The translations under genes and the position numbers were made by a program. A DNA stretch of 64,000 nucleotides from Pseudomonadota bacterium. GTDB taxonomy: Bacteria > Pseudomonadota > Gammaproteobacteria > Legionellales > Legionellaceae. Shown here piece after piece: positions 48,651 through 58,513 of this stretch. Numbering within the stretch: position 1 is the first letter of the stretch; every line of letters begins with the position of its first letter. Location: positions 1-64,000 of the forward strand of contig JAGVJN010000023.1 in the NCBI GenBank assembly GCA_020051095.1, read 5' to 3'. The notes under the pieces are model-generated. The model was not told where the DNA came from. It worked only from the letters and a program-made list of their open reading frames with translations, and made no database searches.

Positions 48651-49012
48651 GCGCATCATTTAAAAGAACCGATCGCATTGCTGAGTTGATGTTAAGAAAG
48701 TTATCAACGTTAATTCAGCAAGAGATAAAAGATCCGAGGTTGACGGCGATGATCACGTTATCCGGGGTGCACGTCACGTCGGATTTAAGTTATGCCAAGG
48801 TTTATTTCACGGTATTAAACGGTGATGAGCATGAGACAAAACAAATCTTAAATCAAGCGGCACCCTATTTACGTTCAGTGCTAGCGAAATCTATGACAAC
48901 GAGAAAAGTACCTGAATTAACCTTTGTTTATGACACATCGATTGAGTATGGCAAAAAATTAAGTAAATTAATCGATGATGTGAATCCTGATGATGACCAA
49001 GAGACACGATAA
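48647..49012 (+). CDS. rbfA: Ribosome-binding factor A
   Basis: A 121-residue KH-like cold-shock 30S maturation factor. Signatures: [26 protein letters not shown] and the later [15 protein letters not shown]. Its start overlaps the infB stop, and its end overlaps truB by 23 nt, so the three are translationally coupled. Confidence 0.96.
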   Translation: MSASFKRTDRIAELMLRKLSTLIQQEIKDPRLTAMITLSGVHVTSDLSYAKVYFTVLNGDEHETKQILNQAAPYLRSVLAKSMTTRKVPELTFVYDTSIEYGKKLSKLIDDVNPDDDQETR

Positions 49013-49898
49013 GCAACCCATTTCTGGCATTTTATTACTCAATAAGCCGCAGGGAATCACCTCAAACCACGCTTTGCAGAAAGTTAAACATCTATACCAA
49101 GCCCAAAAAGCAGGCCATACCGGAAGTCTTGACCCCATGGCAACGGGTATGTTGCCTATTTGTTTTGGTGAGGCCAGCAAATTTTCTGGTTATCTATTAG
49201 ATGCGGACAAAATATACTTGGCAACGGCAAAAGTTGGCGAGGCAATGGATACAGGCGATGCAACGGGGAAAATAATAGCGACCAATGAGCATGTCAATCT
49301 TGACGCCAAGGCATTGGAATTAGCCTGCGAGCAGATGATAGGAACGAGTGAGCAAGTACCCCCCATGTACTCGGCATTAAAATTCAAAGGTCAACCATTA
49401 TATAAGTTGGCTCGCCAAGGTGTCAGTGTTGAACGCAAGCCAAGGAAAATCAGAATAAATCAGATTAAAATAACCGAAGTACAATCAGAAACGTTTTCAT
49501 TTTCCGTTCGTTGTTCAAAAGGGACTTATATCCGTACCTTGATCGAGGATATTGCCGCCAAGCTAGGGTATTATGCCCATATGACTGAGTTGCATCGTAT
49601 TGCAACTGCAGGCTTTGAATCCATGCCAATGTATGAGCTTTCTCAGTTAACTGAAATGACTGACAGTGAACGTCAGGTGTGCTTATTACCCATTGACAAG
49701 GCTGTTAGTCATTTGTCCTCTATTCTTGTTGATAAGAGCGATCTCGTTCGTTTGCAAAAGGGGCAGCAAATTGAACATGCCTTGGCGAATGCTAATTGTA
49801 TTTATCGATTGATATGCGATGAACAGTTCTATGGTTTGGTCATTGGCATCTCAACAGGCTTATTAGCTGCCCATCGACTACTTGCCTATCGATTTTAA
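48990..49898 (+). CDS. truB: tRNA pseudouridine(55) synthase
   Basis: A 302-residue enzyme that makes pseudouridine-55 in the T-loop of tRNAs. The N-terminus has [14 protein letters not shown], and the catalytic Asp48 is in [30 protein letters not shown] and a C-terminal PUA-like domain follow. The first two codons are both ATG, so the start is 48990 or 48993. Confidence 0.97.
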   Translation: MMTKRHDKQPISGILLLNKPQGITSNHALQKVKHLYQAQKAGHTGSLDPMATGMLPICFGEASKFSGYLLDADKIYLATAKVGEAMDTGDATGKIIATNEHVNLDAKALELACEQMIGTSEQVPPMYSALKFKGQPLYKLARQGVSVERKPRKIRINQIKITEVQSETFSFSVRCSKGTYIRTLIEDIAAKLGYYAHMTELHRIATAGFESMPMYELSQLTEMTDSERQVCLLPIDKAVSHLSSILVDKSDLVRLQKGQQIEHALANANCIYRLICDEQFYGLVIGISTGLLAAHRLLAYRF

Positions 49899-49950
49899 CA
49901 GCGGGCACTGAGGTGCTAGTCCCGTATGTCGAATTATTTGATAGAGCTAC

Positions 49951-49979
49951 TTGTTATTTTGCTATCTAATTGGTAGAAT
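49951..49979 (+). promoter_or_regulatory. Sigma-70 promoter of rpsO
   Basis: TTGTTA (49951-49956), a 17-nt spacer, and TAGAAT (49974-49979) preceded by TGG as an extended -10. The start would be about 35 nt before rpsO. A separate rpsO promoter is also known in E. coli. Confidence 0.75.
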
Positions 49980-50019
49980 GCTGCTCTTAAAATTATTTGT
50001 ATGATATTAGGAGTAAAGC

Positions 50020-50295
50020 ATGTCGCTCAATAGCGCACAGAAAGCAGAAATTCTTAAAGAAGCCCAAAAACATGATAAAGATACGGGTACACCTGAAGTA
50101 CAGGTTTCTTTAATGACTGCACGCATAAAATACTTAACAGAACATTTTAAAGAACACAAAAAAGATTTTCATTCGCGCCGTGGATTACAGGATTTAGTCA
50201 GTAAGCGTAGAAAGTTATTGAAATATTTGAAGCGAGTAGACAGTGCTCGTTATCAAGACTTAATTAAAAAACTTGGCTTGCGTGATTCATATTAA
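50020..50295 (+). CDS. rpsO: 30S ribosomal protein S15
   Basis: 91 residues, slightly above the usual 89. It binds the central domain of 16S rRNA. Conserved parts: [36 protein letters not shown] and [16 protein letters not shown] lies 6 nt before the ATG. A strong terminator follows, as in E. coli rpsO-pnp. Confidence 0.98.
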   Translation: MSLNSAQKAEILKEAQKHDKDTGTPEVQVSLMTARIKYLTEHFKEHKKDFHSRRGLQDLVSKRRKLLKYLKRVDSARYQDLIKKLGLRDSY

Positions 50296-50382
50296 TAATT
50301 GTAACAATTTATTGATATGAATTCGATGACAATGAGGCAGGCACTTTGTTTAGGCTTATTAATATAAATCAACCGATACACC

Positions 50383-50416
50383 AAAAAAAGGCGCCTAGTT
50401 GCGCCTTTTTTTTTTT
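50383..50416 (+). terminator. Rho-independent terminator between rpsO and pnp
   Basis: AAAAAAAGGCGC and GCGCCTTTTTTT pair over 12 bp around a 6-nt loop, and the T-tract is 12 long. It separates abundant S15 expression from lower pnp expression. Confidence 0.92.
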
Positions 50417-50456
50417 GCATATACTGAATTGAATAATAGAGAAAGAGGAATAATTT

Positions 50457-52622
50457 GTGAGTAAAATTATTAAAAAAATGTCCTATGGTGATCATGAGTT
50501 GGTCATTGAAACGGGCGAAATTGCAAGGCAGGCTGACGGTGCTGTTTTTATCAATATGGGTGGCACGCAGGTTTTAGTAACCGTCGTAGGCAGAAAAGAG
50601 GGTGCTGAGAAAAATGATTTTTTCCCCTTGACCATTAACTACCAAGAAAAGTCCTATGCTGCTGGTAAAATCCCAGGTGGTTTTAATAAACGAGAAGGCC
50701 GACCAAGCGAACATGAAACATTAACATCACGTTTGATTGATAGGCCATTACGACCCTTATTTCCGGAAGGATTTATGAATGAAGTGCAAGTCATTGCCAC
50801 AGTCATGTCATTAAATCCAGATGTGCAAGCAGATGTTGTTGCCATGATTGGCGCATCAGCTGCTCTGGCCATTTCCGGTATCCCCTTTGATGGACCAATT
50901 GGCGCAGCTCGCGTTGGTTATCGTGACGGTGTTTATACGCTGAACCCTGGCTTTAAGGATATAGAAAGCTCTGAGCTAGATTTGGTTGTTGCTGGAACAG
51001 ACGATGCCATATTAATGGTTGAGTCAGAAGCTAAAGAGCTCAGTGAAGAAGTCATGCTCGGCGCAGTTATGTATGGCCATGAAATGATGAAATCGGTTAT
51101 TCAAATGATTAATGAGTTGGCCAAAGAGGTTGGCAAACCTCGTTGGGATTGGAAGCCATTAGAGAAAGATAATACCGTTCTTGAGTCTGTCAAATCGCAT
51201 GCAATGGCGGATATTGTTGCCGCCTACGAAATCCGTGATAAGCAATCGCGTTATCAAAAATTAGGTGAAATTCGCCAAAAAATGATTGAACAGCTTTGTC
51301 AGCCAGAAACATCGGAAGTGGCTGAGCAAGATGTTGCTGAAGCGATGATGACACTTGAAAAGCAACATGTGCGGGAACAAATATTGGCCGGTGAGCCCCG
51401 AATCGATGGGCGGGACACGGTGAGCGTTCGACCCATTCAGATCAAAACAAAATTCCTGGAAAGAGCGCATGGTTCTGCCGTGTTTACCCGAGGAGAAACC
51501 CAAGCAATTGTAGCGGCAACACTTGGTAATGAGCGAGATGCTCAAATACTTGATAGCATTAGTGGCGAAAGTAAAGATCGCTTTATGCTCCATTATAATT
51601 TTCCCCCATTTTGTGTGGGAGAAACAGGCATGGTTGGCAGTCCAAAGCGTCGTGAAATTGGCCATGGTCGATTGGCGAAACGGTCTTTAGTGGCAGTTGT
51701 CCCAAATGCAGAAGAGTTCCCCTACGTATTGCGTGTGGTATCTGATATTACAGAGTCTAATGGCTCAAGCTCAATGGCGACTGTGTGTGGTACAAGTTTG
51801 GCATTAATGGATGCCGGCGTTCCATTAAAAGCACCGGTTGCTGGGGTTGCAATGGGATTAATCAAAGAAGGCGATCGATTCGCCGTGTTAACAGACATTC
51901 TTGGTGATGAAGATCACCTCGGTGATATGGATTTTAAAGTGGCAGGTACGGAGTCTGGCGTAACGGCTTTGCAAATGGATATCAAGATCACTGGCATTAC
52001 GCAAGAAATTATGTCAAAAGCATTAGATCAGGCAAAAGCAGGTCGGTTGCATATCTTAGGCGTCATGTCGAATGCATTGCCTGCTCACCGTGACGAATTA
52101 TCCAAACATGCGCCGCGTATTATCACAATGAAAGTCCCTGAAGATAAAGTGCGTACGATTATCGGTAAGGGTGGTGCCACCATTAAAGGGTTGATTGACA
52201 GCACTGGGGTTAGCATTGATATCGATGATAAAGGCACCGTTCAATTGTTCTCATCGGATTCGGATGCAATGGAAGAGGCTCAAAAGCAGATAAAAGAACT
52301 GATTGCTGAAGTTGAAGTGGGCCAAACCTACCATGGAACAGTTAGTAAAATTGTTGATTTTGGTGCATTTATTAACTTACTGCCTGGCAAAGATGGTTTA
52401 TTACATATTTCACAAATCTGTGAAGATCGAAATAAGAAGGTGGATTCAGTTTTATCCGAAGGTCAAAAGATCACGGTGTTTGTGGCTGGAATGGACCGTC
52501 AAGGACGTGTGAAATTGGAATGGCCGGAAAAGCCAAAATCAAATCCAGCGACTGAAGCGTCTGAGGCCATCGAAAGTGACATGGAAGAAACGTTCGATTT
52601 ACCGCCTGAATCAGAAGAGTAA
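50457..52622 (+). CDS. pnp: Polyribonucleotide nucleotidyltransferase (PNPase)
   Basis: A 721-residue 3'-to-5' phosphorolytic exoribonuclease and degradosome core enzyme. It starts at GTG with AGAGG 8 nt upstream. Two RNase PH domains (first with [21 protein letters not shown], second with [13 protein letters not shown] and the catalytic [15 protein letters not shown]) are joined by an alpha-helical domain. They are followed by KH ([16 protein letters not shown]) and S1 ([21 protein letters not shown]) domains. An acidic tail ends the protein. Confidence 0.98.
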   Translation: MSKIIKKMSYGDHELVIETGEIARQADGAVFINMGGTQVLVTVVGRKEGAEKNDFFPLTINYQEKSYAAGKIPGGFNKREGRPSEHETLTSRLIDRPLRPLFPEGFMNEVQVIATVMSLNPDVQADVVAMIGASAALAISGIPFDGPIGAARVGYRDGVYTLNPGFKDIESSELDLVVAGTDDAILMVESEAKELSEEVMLGAVMYGHEMMKSVIQMINELAKEVGKPRWDWKPLEKDNTVLESVKSHAMADIVAAYEIRDKQSRYQKLGEIRQKMIEQLCQPETSEVAEQDVAEAMMTLEKQHVREQILAGEPRIDGRDTVSVRPIQIKTKFLERAHGSAVFTRGETQAIVAATLGNERDAQILDSISGESKDRFMLHYNFPPFCVGETGMVGSPKRREIGHGRLAKRSLVAVVPNAEEFPYVLRVVSDITESNGSSSMATVCGTSLALMDAGVPLKAPVAGVAMGLIKEGDRFAVLTDILGDEDHLGDMDFKVAGTESGVTALQMDIKITGITQEIMSKALDQAKAGRLHILGVMSNALPAHRDELSKHAPRIITMKVPEDKVRTIIGKGGATIKGLIDSTGVSIDIDDKGTVQLFSSDSDAMEEAQKQIKELIAEVEVGQTYHGTVSKIVDFGAFINLLPGKDGLLHISQICEDRNKKVDSVLSEGQKITVFVAGMDRQGRVKLEWPEKPKSNPATEASEAIESDMEETFDLPPESEE

Positions 52623-52654
52623 AATGTAGGAAATTAATTAGTACTAGAAATGCA

Positions 52655-52678
52655 AAGGGCCCTCATGGGCCCTTTTTG
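52655..52678. terminator. Bidirectional terminator between pnp and ctpA
   Basis: AAAGGGCCC-TCAT-GGGCCCTTT is a perfect 9-bp stem with T-tract on the plus strand and the mirror-image A-tract usable on the minus strand. It lies between the convergent pnp and ctpA genes. Confidence 0.88.
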
Positions 52679-52714
52679 CAGGATCAAAAAATTAAAGTGC
52701 ATAAATCCTCGCAT

Positions 52715-52734
52715 TTTGAATGATCACGGGTATA
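52715..52734 (-). repeat. Half copy of the nuoN-downstream palindromic repeat
   Basis: TTTGAATGATCACGGGTATA matches the right arm at 43456-43475 in 19 of 20 positions. About 20 bases of loop sequence to its left are also related (CTCGC in both). The left arm is eroded to GATC plus an A-run. It ends 2 nt before the complement of the ctpA stop codon. Confidence 0.75.
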
Positions 52735-52736
52735 TT

Positions 52737-54059
52737 TTACCGTTTTGCCACAGACAGGCCTTTCAAAATGGTTAATGCAGCATAAAGCTGATAGTCTTCT
52801 TCCATCAAATTTTTGCCGTCCGCGGAAGGAGATGATTTTTGCGTTTCTTCCGCTTCACCATTGCCATTGAGAAGGTGACCATTTAAGGATGCTTCATTAA
52901 ATTTCTCACTTGAGGCTTCATTTTTTGAAACCTTTAATGGCTCAATCAAGATATCAGGGATAATGCCTTTGGCTTGAATGGATTCCCCTGATGGCGTGAA
53001 ATACAGCGCCGTAGTTAATTTAATGGCTCGCTTACTATCAAGCGGTAGCACTGTTTGCACAGAGCCTTTGCCAAAGCTCTTTGTTCCAAGAATGATTGCA
53101 CGTTTATTGTCTTTTAATGCACCAGCAACAATTTCAGACGCTGAGGCTGAGCCGTTATTGATAAGAACGATCAACGGTGCTTTGTCTAATACATCCCCGG
53201 GATTCGCTAAGGCGGTAAATTTACTGCCTGGAAGACGGCCTTGCGTGTACACAATCATTTCTTCCTCACCTTGCTTGTCATTATTAATGAAAGCATCAGA
53301 AACTTGAATGGCGGCATCGAGTAATCCACCAGGATTGTTTCGTAAATCAAGAATCACACCTGTCAGCGGTCCATTGGCTTCTTGTTTTAATTTCTCAATA
53401 TGCTCAAGCATATCTTGGCCTGTACTGGCTTGGAACTGGGTGATTTGAATGTAGCCGTATTTATTTTCCAATAATTTACTTTTAACACTTTGTATGAGGA
53501 TATTTTCACGGATAATCGAAAACTTTAATGGCTCCGACTCACCTTTTCTCAGGATAGTTAGATCAATGGCTGTTCCCTTTTTTCCGCGCATAATTTGCAC
53601 AGCATCTTGTAAGCTCAAGCCTTGAACTGATTTTTTGCCAAGTTTGACGATATAGTCACCTGCTTTAATCCCAGCACGATAGGCTGGGCTATCAACAAGG
53701 GGTGTAACCACTCTAACGGCACCATTTTCCATGGTGACCTCAATGCCTAATCCACCAAATTCACCGCTGGTTGAGGAACGAAGATCATTATAAGCGGCTT
53801 CATCAAGGTAGGCCGAATGAGGATCAAGCCCATTTAACATACCACGAATGGCATTATCAAATAGCTCCTTATCATCCGTTGGCTTAACATAGTATCGCTT
53901 AATTTGGTTGATTGCGTTGGAAAAGCGTTGAACATCTTCCATTTGAATAGGCTCCGGATCTGCTTCCGATTCAGCAGCGAGCAAAACGGTGCTGGGCAAC
54001 ATCAGCCCAAACGTTAACACTCCCACGAGCATATAGTTTACGTGTCGTTTAGCCTTCAT
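52737..54059 (-). CDS. ctpA: Carboxyl-terminal processing protease (S41)
   Basis: 440 residues from the ATG at 54059 (MKAKRHVNYMLVG), chosen because GGGGG lies 7 nt upstream and the signal peptide then begins properly; the open frame extends to 54113. After the signal peptide (LTFGLMLPSTVLLAA) come an N-terminal helical part, a PDZ domain (LGIEVTMENGAVRVVTPL onward), and the S41 catalytic domain. The latter has the Ser in NNGSASASEIVAG and the Lys in GTKSFGKGSVQT. It is a periplasmic protease, probably of murein hydrolases or lipoproteins. It follows envC in a gpmI-envC-ctpA series known from other gammaproteobacteria. Confidence 0.95.
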   Translation of the reverse strand: MKAKRHVNYMLVGVLTFGLMLPSTVLLAAESEADPEPIQMEDVQRFSNAINQIKRYYVKPTDDKELFDNAIRGMLNGLDPHSAYLDEAAYNDLRSSTSGEFGGLGIEVTMENGAVRVVTPLVDSPAYRAGIKAGDYIVKLGKKSVQGLSLQDAVQIMRGKKGTAIDLTILRKGESEPLKFSIIRENILIQSVKSKLLENKYGYIQITQFQASTGQDMLEHIEKLKQEANGPLTGVILDLRNNPGGLLDAAIQVSDAFINNDKQGEEEMIVYTQGRLPGSKFTALANPGDVLDKAPLIVLINNGSASASEIVAGALKDNKRAIILGTKSFGKGSVQTVLPLDSKRAIKLTTALYFTPSGESIQAKGIIPDILIEPLKVSKNEASSEKFNEASLNGHLLNGNGEAEETQKSSPSADGKNLMEEDYQLYAALTILKGLSVAKR

Positions 54060-54159
54060 ATTGGTTCCCCCTGCGTGGTACAGCTTGTTCTTCTTATTAG
54101 GACCCTTGGTCAAAAATGAACAGTGCCTGTTTTAATCAGCATCATTATGAAAGATAGCA

Positions 54160-55275
54160 TTAACTCAACCAATTTATAGGAGAAATCGCTTTTCCATGGT
54201 GCCTTATTTCAAAGTATAGACCGTTTTCACGAAGTCCACCGCTATGACCAACTTCTGCAATTTTTTCACCACTATCTACCCATTCTCCCTTTCGCTTAGT
54301 TAAGGCTTGGTTGTGGGCATAAAGAGTCATATAACCATGGCCATGATCAATAATTAATAATAATCCGTACCCTTTTAACCAATCGCTAAAAACAATTTTT
54401 CCGGGATGGATGGCAGTCACAGCGGTTCCTTCTTGGGCAAAGAATGCCAATCCTTGGTTTATGGGTTTAATGGCTTTCACCATCACGGGTACAGGTCTTG
54501 GTAGGTGATGGCGTTTGCTGGCAAATGGCTTTCTCTGGGAAATTTTATCTTGTTTCGTAAGCTGGTCGATCACATGACTTAGGCCAGCTTGGTTGTCTTT
54601 ATATTCTTTCAATTGTTGGGATTGTGAGGTGATTGTTTGCGTCAGTTGATTAATAATGTGATGTTGCTTTTTTTGCGTTGATTCGAGAATAGATTGCTTA
54701 TTGGATAGATTTTCTTGCAGTTGTTTGTCCTCAGCGATTCGATCGTTAAACTCTGTCTTTTTTTTATTTAATTGCGTCTTTTTATCGTGGATTGATTGTA
54801 TGCTCGCTTGTTGAGCATGAATGAGGTATTGATAATAGGTTAATATTTGACTAAGTTCGCGCTTGCTACCCGGGGATAATAACCATTTTATTGGTTGGTG
54901 AGTATCAACCAAATAGCGTGAGCGAATTTGTTGAGACAATCCTTTTTGCTCTATTTCTATCTGTTCATTGAGTTTTTTAATTTGCTGACTAAGCTGAATG
55001 ATTGATTCATTATTTTGCCGAATATGATGATCTAATTGGCCTTTTTGTAGAATAAGCTGGCCAATTTTTTTATCTTGAATGGATAGTTCTGTCTGCAATG
55101 ACGAACGTTTCTGTTTAGCTTGATTTAAACTTTTTTCAGTATGACGGATTTGTTTGTCTAATTGGGCGAGTTGTTGTTTTGTTTGTGATAGTTTATTTGC
55201 ATAACAAGGGATTGAACCAAATGACCCATATAAAAGAAATATAACAGTCCATGTTAAGCGATATTTAAGCATCAT
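54160..55275 (-). CDS. envC: Murein hydrolase activator EnvC (degenerate LytM/M23)
   Basis: 371 residues with an N-terminal signal segment and a long coiled-coil region (residues ~25-245, rich in Gln, Lys and Leu). A C-terminal LytM domain follows (about 275-371). The zinc ligands of active M23 peptidases are missing: the HxxxD position reads NQGLA and the HxH position reads LYF. DHGHGYMTLYAHNQ is retained. This is the pattern of EnvC, which activates periplasmic amidases at the septum instead of cutting peptidoglycan itself. It overlaps gpmI by 11 nt. Confidence 0.9.
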   Translation of the reverse strand: MMLKYRLTWTVIFLLYGSFGSIPCYANKLSQTKQQLAQLDKQIRHTEKSLNQAKQKRSSLQTELSIQDKKIGQLILQKGQLDHHIRQNNESIIQLSQQIKKLNEQIEIEQKGLSQQIRSRYLVDTHQPIKWLLSPGSKRELSQILTYYQYLIHAQQASIQSIHDKKTQLNKKKTEFNDRIAEDKQLQENLSNKQSILESTQKKQHHIINQLTQTITSQSQQLKEYKDNQAGLSHVIDQLTKQDKISQRKPFASKRHHLPRPVPVMVKAIKPINQGLAFFAQEGTAVTAIHPGKIVFSDWLKGYGLLLIIDHGHGYMTLYAHNQALTKRKGEWVDSGEKIAEVGHSGGLRENGLYFEIRHHGKAISPINWLS

Positions 55276-56803
55276 GCGTGGCTTCCAGTAATATGTTACC
55301 AGTCATTTCAGTGGGCGGCTCAATGTCTAATAATGACAGAATTGTTGGGGCAATATCAATTAAGCTACCCCCATCACAATTAAAACGAGCCCCTTTTCCG
55401 ATATAGAGTAAAGGCACTTTTTCGCTTGTATGCGCCGTGTGGGCCTGCCGTGTAGCCAGATCGTACATCTGTTCAGCATTGCCATGATCGGCTGTTATTA
55501 AAAGACATCCGTTGGTTTGATTTATGGCATGGTCAAGTTGGATAAAGCAGTTGTCCAGTGTTTCAATGGCTTGAATGGTTGCCTCGATATTACCTGTATG
55601 CCCTACCATATCAGCGTTCGCATAATTGCACACTATCAAATCATAATCATTACCCGTGATGGCGTCGACTAAGGTTTCCGTGATTAATGAGGCACTCATT
55701 TCAGGTTGCAGGTCATAGGTAGCTACTTTCGGGGACGGTATTAATATGCGATCTTCACCCTGGAATATTGCTTCAGTGCCGCCATTGAAGAAAAAAGTGA
55801 CATGGGCATATTTTTCCGTTTCGGCAAGCCGAAGTTGTTGCATGTTTTCTTTGGCGACCAATTCACCAAGCGTATTTTGCGGTTGTTGCGGTGGGAAAAC
55901 CACGAGGCTTGGAATTTCTGTGCTATAACGAGTCATGGTTAAAAAGGCCGATAATGTAATCCGTTTGTTGCTGATATCATGTTCGTGGGGATTCAGTAAG
56001 CATTGACATAGTTGTCGGGCTCGGTCAGCACGGAAATTATAAAAGAAGAAAGCATCACCGTCTTTTAAAGGAGCTGGCTCACCAATTTGAGTGGGTGGAA
56101 TGAATTCGTCATACACCTTGTTGTTATAATTGGTTTCAATGGCCTGTTTGGCCGTATTCGCATGATAAAGTGCTTCGCCCAAATAGATGAGTTTTGCGGC
56201 GGGAGCGACTCTTTCCCACCGCTTATCTCGGTCCATGGCATAATACCGCCCGCACACGGAAGCAATGCGACCAATAGGGAATTGTTTTAGTAGATTGTTA
56301 AGTTTTTCAATGCTTGCCAAGGCACTTTGGGGGGGCGTGTCTCTACCATCAAGAAAACAATGAATCAGCACTCGATTAAATTCCATTTGGTGACAAAGTT
56401 TGAGGGTGGCAAACAAGTGTTGCTCATGGCTGTGAACACCGCCTGGGGATAGTAATCCCGCTAAATGCAAGGAACCACCATTTTCCTTGAGGGTATTAAT
56501 GGTATTCACCAAAGCAGGTCGATTGAAAAAACTACGATCTTCAATGGCTAAATTAATTCGGCTTAGATCTTGGTAGATAATCCTACCCGCCCCGATATGC
56601 ATATGACCGACTTCAGAATTGCCCATTTGCTCATCTGGCAAACCGACGCTGTGTCCTGAGGCGGAGAGTAATATATGTGGATAGGTAGCCCACCATTGGT
56701 CCCATTGGGGTTTGCGGGCTTGTGCAATAGCATTATGGTCCGGATCTTGTCGAAATCCCCAACCATCTAAGATTAATAAGACGACAGGTTTTTTATTAAG
56801 CAT
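55265..56803 (-). CDS. gpmI: 2,3-bisphosphoglycerate-independent phosphoglycerate mutase
   Basis: A 512-residue Mn-dependent enzyme of the alkaline-phosphatase superfamily converting 3- to 2-phosphoglycerate. The first metal site is LILDGWGF, and the phosphorylated Ser63 is in GNSEVGHMHIG. DGRDTPPQSA, NYANADMVGHTG and TADHGNAE complete the active site. It is the first gene of the minus-strand gpmI-envC-ctpA series and diverges from uppS. Confidence 0.98.
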   Translation of the reverse strand: MLNKKPVVLLILDGWGFRQDPDHNAIAQARKPQWDQWWATYPHILLSASGHSVGLPDEQMGNSEVGHMHIGAGRIIYQDLSRINLAIEDRSFFNRPALVNTINTLKENGGSLHLAGLLSPGGVHSHEQHLFATLKLCHQMEFNRVLIHCFLDGRDTPPQSALASIEKLNNLLKQFPIGRIASVCGRYYAMDRDKRWERVAPAAKLIYLGEALYHANTAKQAIETNYNNKVYDEFIPPTQIGEPAPLKDGDAFFFYNFRADRARQLCQCLLNPHEHDISNKRITLSAFLTMTRYSTEIPSLVVFPPQQPQNTLGELVAKENMQQLRLAETEKYAHVTFFFNGGTEAIFQGEDRILIPSPKVATYDLQPEMSASLITETLVDAITGNDYDLIVCNYANADMVGHTGNIEATIQAIETLDNCFIQLDHAINQTNGCLLITADHGNAEQMYDLATRQAHTAHTSEKVPLLYIGKGARFNCDGGSLIDIAPTILSLLDIEPPTEMTGNILLEATHDA

Positions 56804-56982
56804 TGTGATGTCATGTACGAAGAAATATATTTCATTATAACGAGTTTACTTTGTTCTGTTAACAACAGGTTTCCTAAATAAGGTGACTCGGATAAAAAAT
56901 ACCAGCGATGTTCTCTAACACTATGATTTTTTTTGCGAACGGTATAAACTACTGCCTATTTTGGTTGTTTGAAGGTGTGACA

Positions 56983-57705
56983 TTGGTTGTAAAACGGATC
57001 CCTCAGCATGTTGCCATCGTGATGGATGGCAATGGACGATGGGCAAAACAACGTGGGTTATTACGAGAGGAAGGCCATCGTGCGGGCATCGATTCGGTAA
57101 AATCCTCGATCCGTTGCTGCCTTAAACACCATATCCCTCTTTTGAGTTTATTTGCCTTTAGCAGTGAGAACTGGTCTCGCCCTCAACAAGAAGTTTCAGC
57201 ACTCATGGGGCTCTTTTTTGAAGCGTTAACAAGTGAAGCGGATGAACTGGTTAAGAATGGCGTGCAGATCCGGTTTACAGGAGATAAGAGTCGCTTCCCA
57301 CCTGAGTTGCAACAGTTAATGCAGATTGCCGAAGAAAGAAGAGTAAGTGGCAGGCAGTTAACCCTAAATATTTGTATAAATTATGGTGGGCAATGGGATA
57401 TTTTACAAGCCGTTAAAGCGATGATTGACAAAGTAGAAGCTCAGCAACTATCGAGTAAGGATATTGACATCAACACGATTAATGAGCATCTAGCCACCTA
57501 CCCACTGCCACCGCCAGATTTGTTCATTCGTACCAGCGGTGAGCACAGGCTAAGTAATTTTTTTCTCTGGCAGGCAGCGTATACCGAGTTATATTTTACC
57601 GAAACTTTGTGGCCTGACTTTAACGAAAAGGCGTTTGAGAGTGCGTTGCAGGATTTTGAAAAAAGGGAGCGACGCTTTGGATTAATTGAGCAATCATCAT
57701 CTTGA
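56983..57705 (+). CDS. uppS: Undecaprenyl diphosphate synthase
   Basis: A cis-prenyltransferase making the C55 lipid carrier for peptidoglycan and surface glycans. The catalytic Asp is in VAIVMDGNGRWAKQRG. FAFSSENWSRP and PPPDLFIRTSGEHRLSNFFLWQ follow. The start is uncertain. TTG at 56983 has GAAGG 7 nt upstream and gives about 240 residues, the family length. GTG at 56977 and ATG at 56908 are in frame and would add a non-conserved hydrophobic leader. It is followed by cdsA after 7 nt. Confidence 0.95.
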   Translation: MVVKRIPQHVAIVMDGNGRWAKQRGLLREEGHRAGIDSVKSSIRCCLKHHIPLLSLFAFSSENWSRPQQEVSALMGLFFEALTSEADELVKNGVQIRFTGDKSRFPPELQQLMQIAEERRVSGRQLTLNICINYGGQWDILQAVKAMIDKVEAQQLSSKDIDINTINEHLATYPLPPPDLFIRTSGEHRLSNFFLWQAAYTELYFTETLWPDFNEKAFESALQDFEKRERRFGLIEQSSS

Positions 57706-57712
57706 GAAAAGC

Positions 57713-58513
57713 ATGTTTATACAGCGATTGATAACATCCTTGGTATTGATTCCTTGCCTATTAGCGCTATTGTTTTGGGCACCTTCACAAACAGTTTATA
57801 TGGTTTTCTTTGCAGTATTAATGCTTGCTGCATATGAATGGCACAAGCTTATACCACTACATAGTATGCAAGCTAATGGGTTTTTTGTGTTGATTTATAG
57901 CTTGTCATTGTTAAGTGTGAGTTATATTCATTCAGACTGGATAATTTTTCTTGCATTAATTTGGGTTCCCATTATTGTATTTATTGTGTTATACCCAAGC
58001 GGAACATCAATATGGGCAAGGCCATCTATTATTTTGGTATTGGCTATTGTCGTTTCCAATTTATTTGCTTACGCCATGCAAGGTATTTTCTGCTTAAAGC
58101 ATGGGAAGGCCCTAATTTTGTATCTTTTCTTTATCGTATGGGCGGCGGATATTGGGGCTTATACGTTTGGTAAGCTATGGGGTAAACATAAGTTAATCCC
58201 CTTGGTGAGTCCCGGAAAAAGTTGGGAAGGATTTTTGGGTGGATTTTTCTTTGTCACGTGTATTGCGTTATTGGGAGCGGCTTATTTCCAACCGGTGTCG
58301 GTTTTACAATGGTATTTTCTCTTATTTAGTTGTTTTATTGTTTCTATATTTGGTGATTTGTTTATAAGTGTGCTAAAAAGAAAGTGTAAGCTAAAAGATA
58401 CGGGGAACATCCTACCTGGTCATGGCGGAATTCTAGATCGATTAGATAGTTTGATATCCACAGCACCCATTTTTTATGCAGGACTTATTTGGTTAAACCT
58501 TGGAATCCATTGA
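57713..58513 (+). CDS. cdsA: Phosphatidate cytidylyltransferase
   Basis: 266 residues from the ATG at 57713 (MFIQRLITSLVLIP). A polytopic inner-membrane enzyme making CDP-diacylglycerol for phospholipid synthesis. The signature SPGKSWEGFLGGFF and the C-terminal SVLKRKCKLKDTGNILPGHGGILDRLDS are intact. Its stop overlaps the rseP start by one base. Confidence 0.97.
   Translation: MFIQRLITSLVLIPCLLALLFWAPSQTVYMVFFAVLMLAAYEWHKLIPLHSMQANGFFVLIYSLSLLSVSYIHSDWIIFLALIWVPIIVFIVLYPSGTSIWARPSIILVLAIVVSNLFAYAMQGIFCLKHGKALILYLFFIVWAADIGAYTFGKLWGKHKLIPLVSPGKSWEGFLGGFFFVTCIALLGAAYFQPVSVLQWYFLLFSCFIVSIFGDLFISVLKRKCKLKDTGNILPGHGGILDRLDSLISTAPIFYAGLIWLNLGIH

Noticed and set aside
51261-51665. 134-codon minus-strand frame inside pnp
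   Set aside because: Antisense shadow of a conserved PNPase domain.
54479-54493. A further partial match to the GATCACGGGTA repeat core inside envC
   Set aside because: Only ATCACGGGTA is shared, with no surrounding similarity, and it is coding sequence; a chance match.
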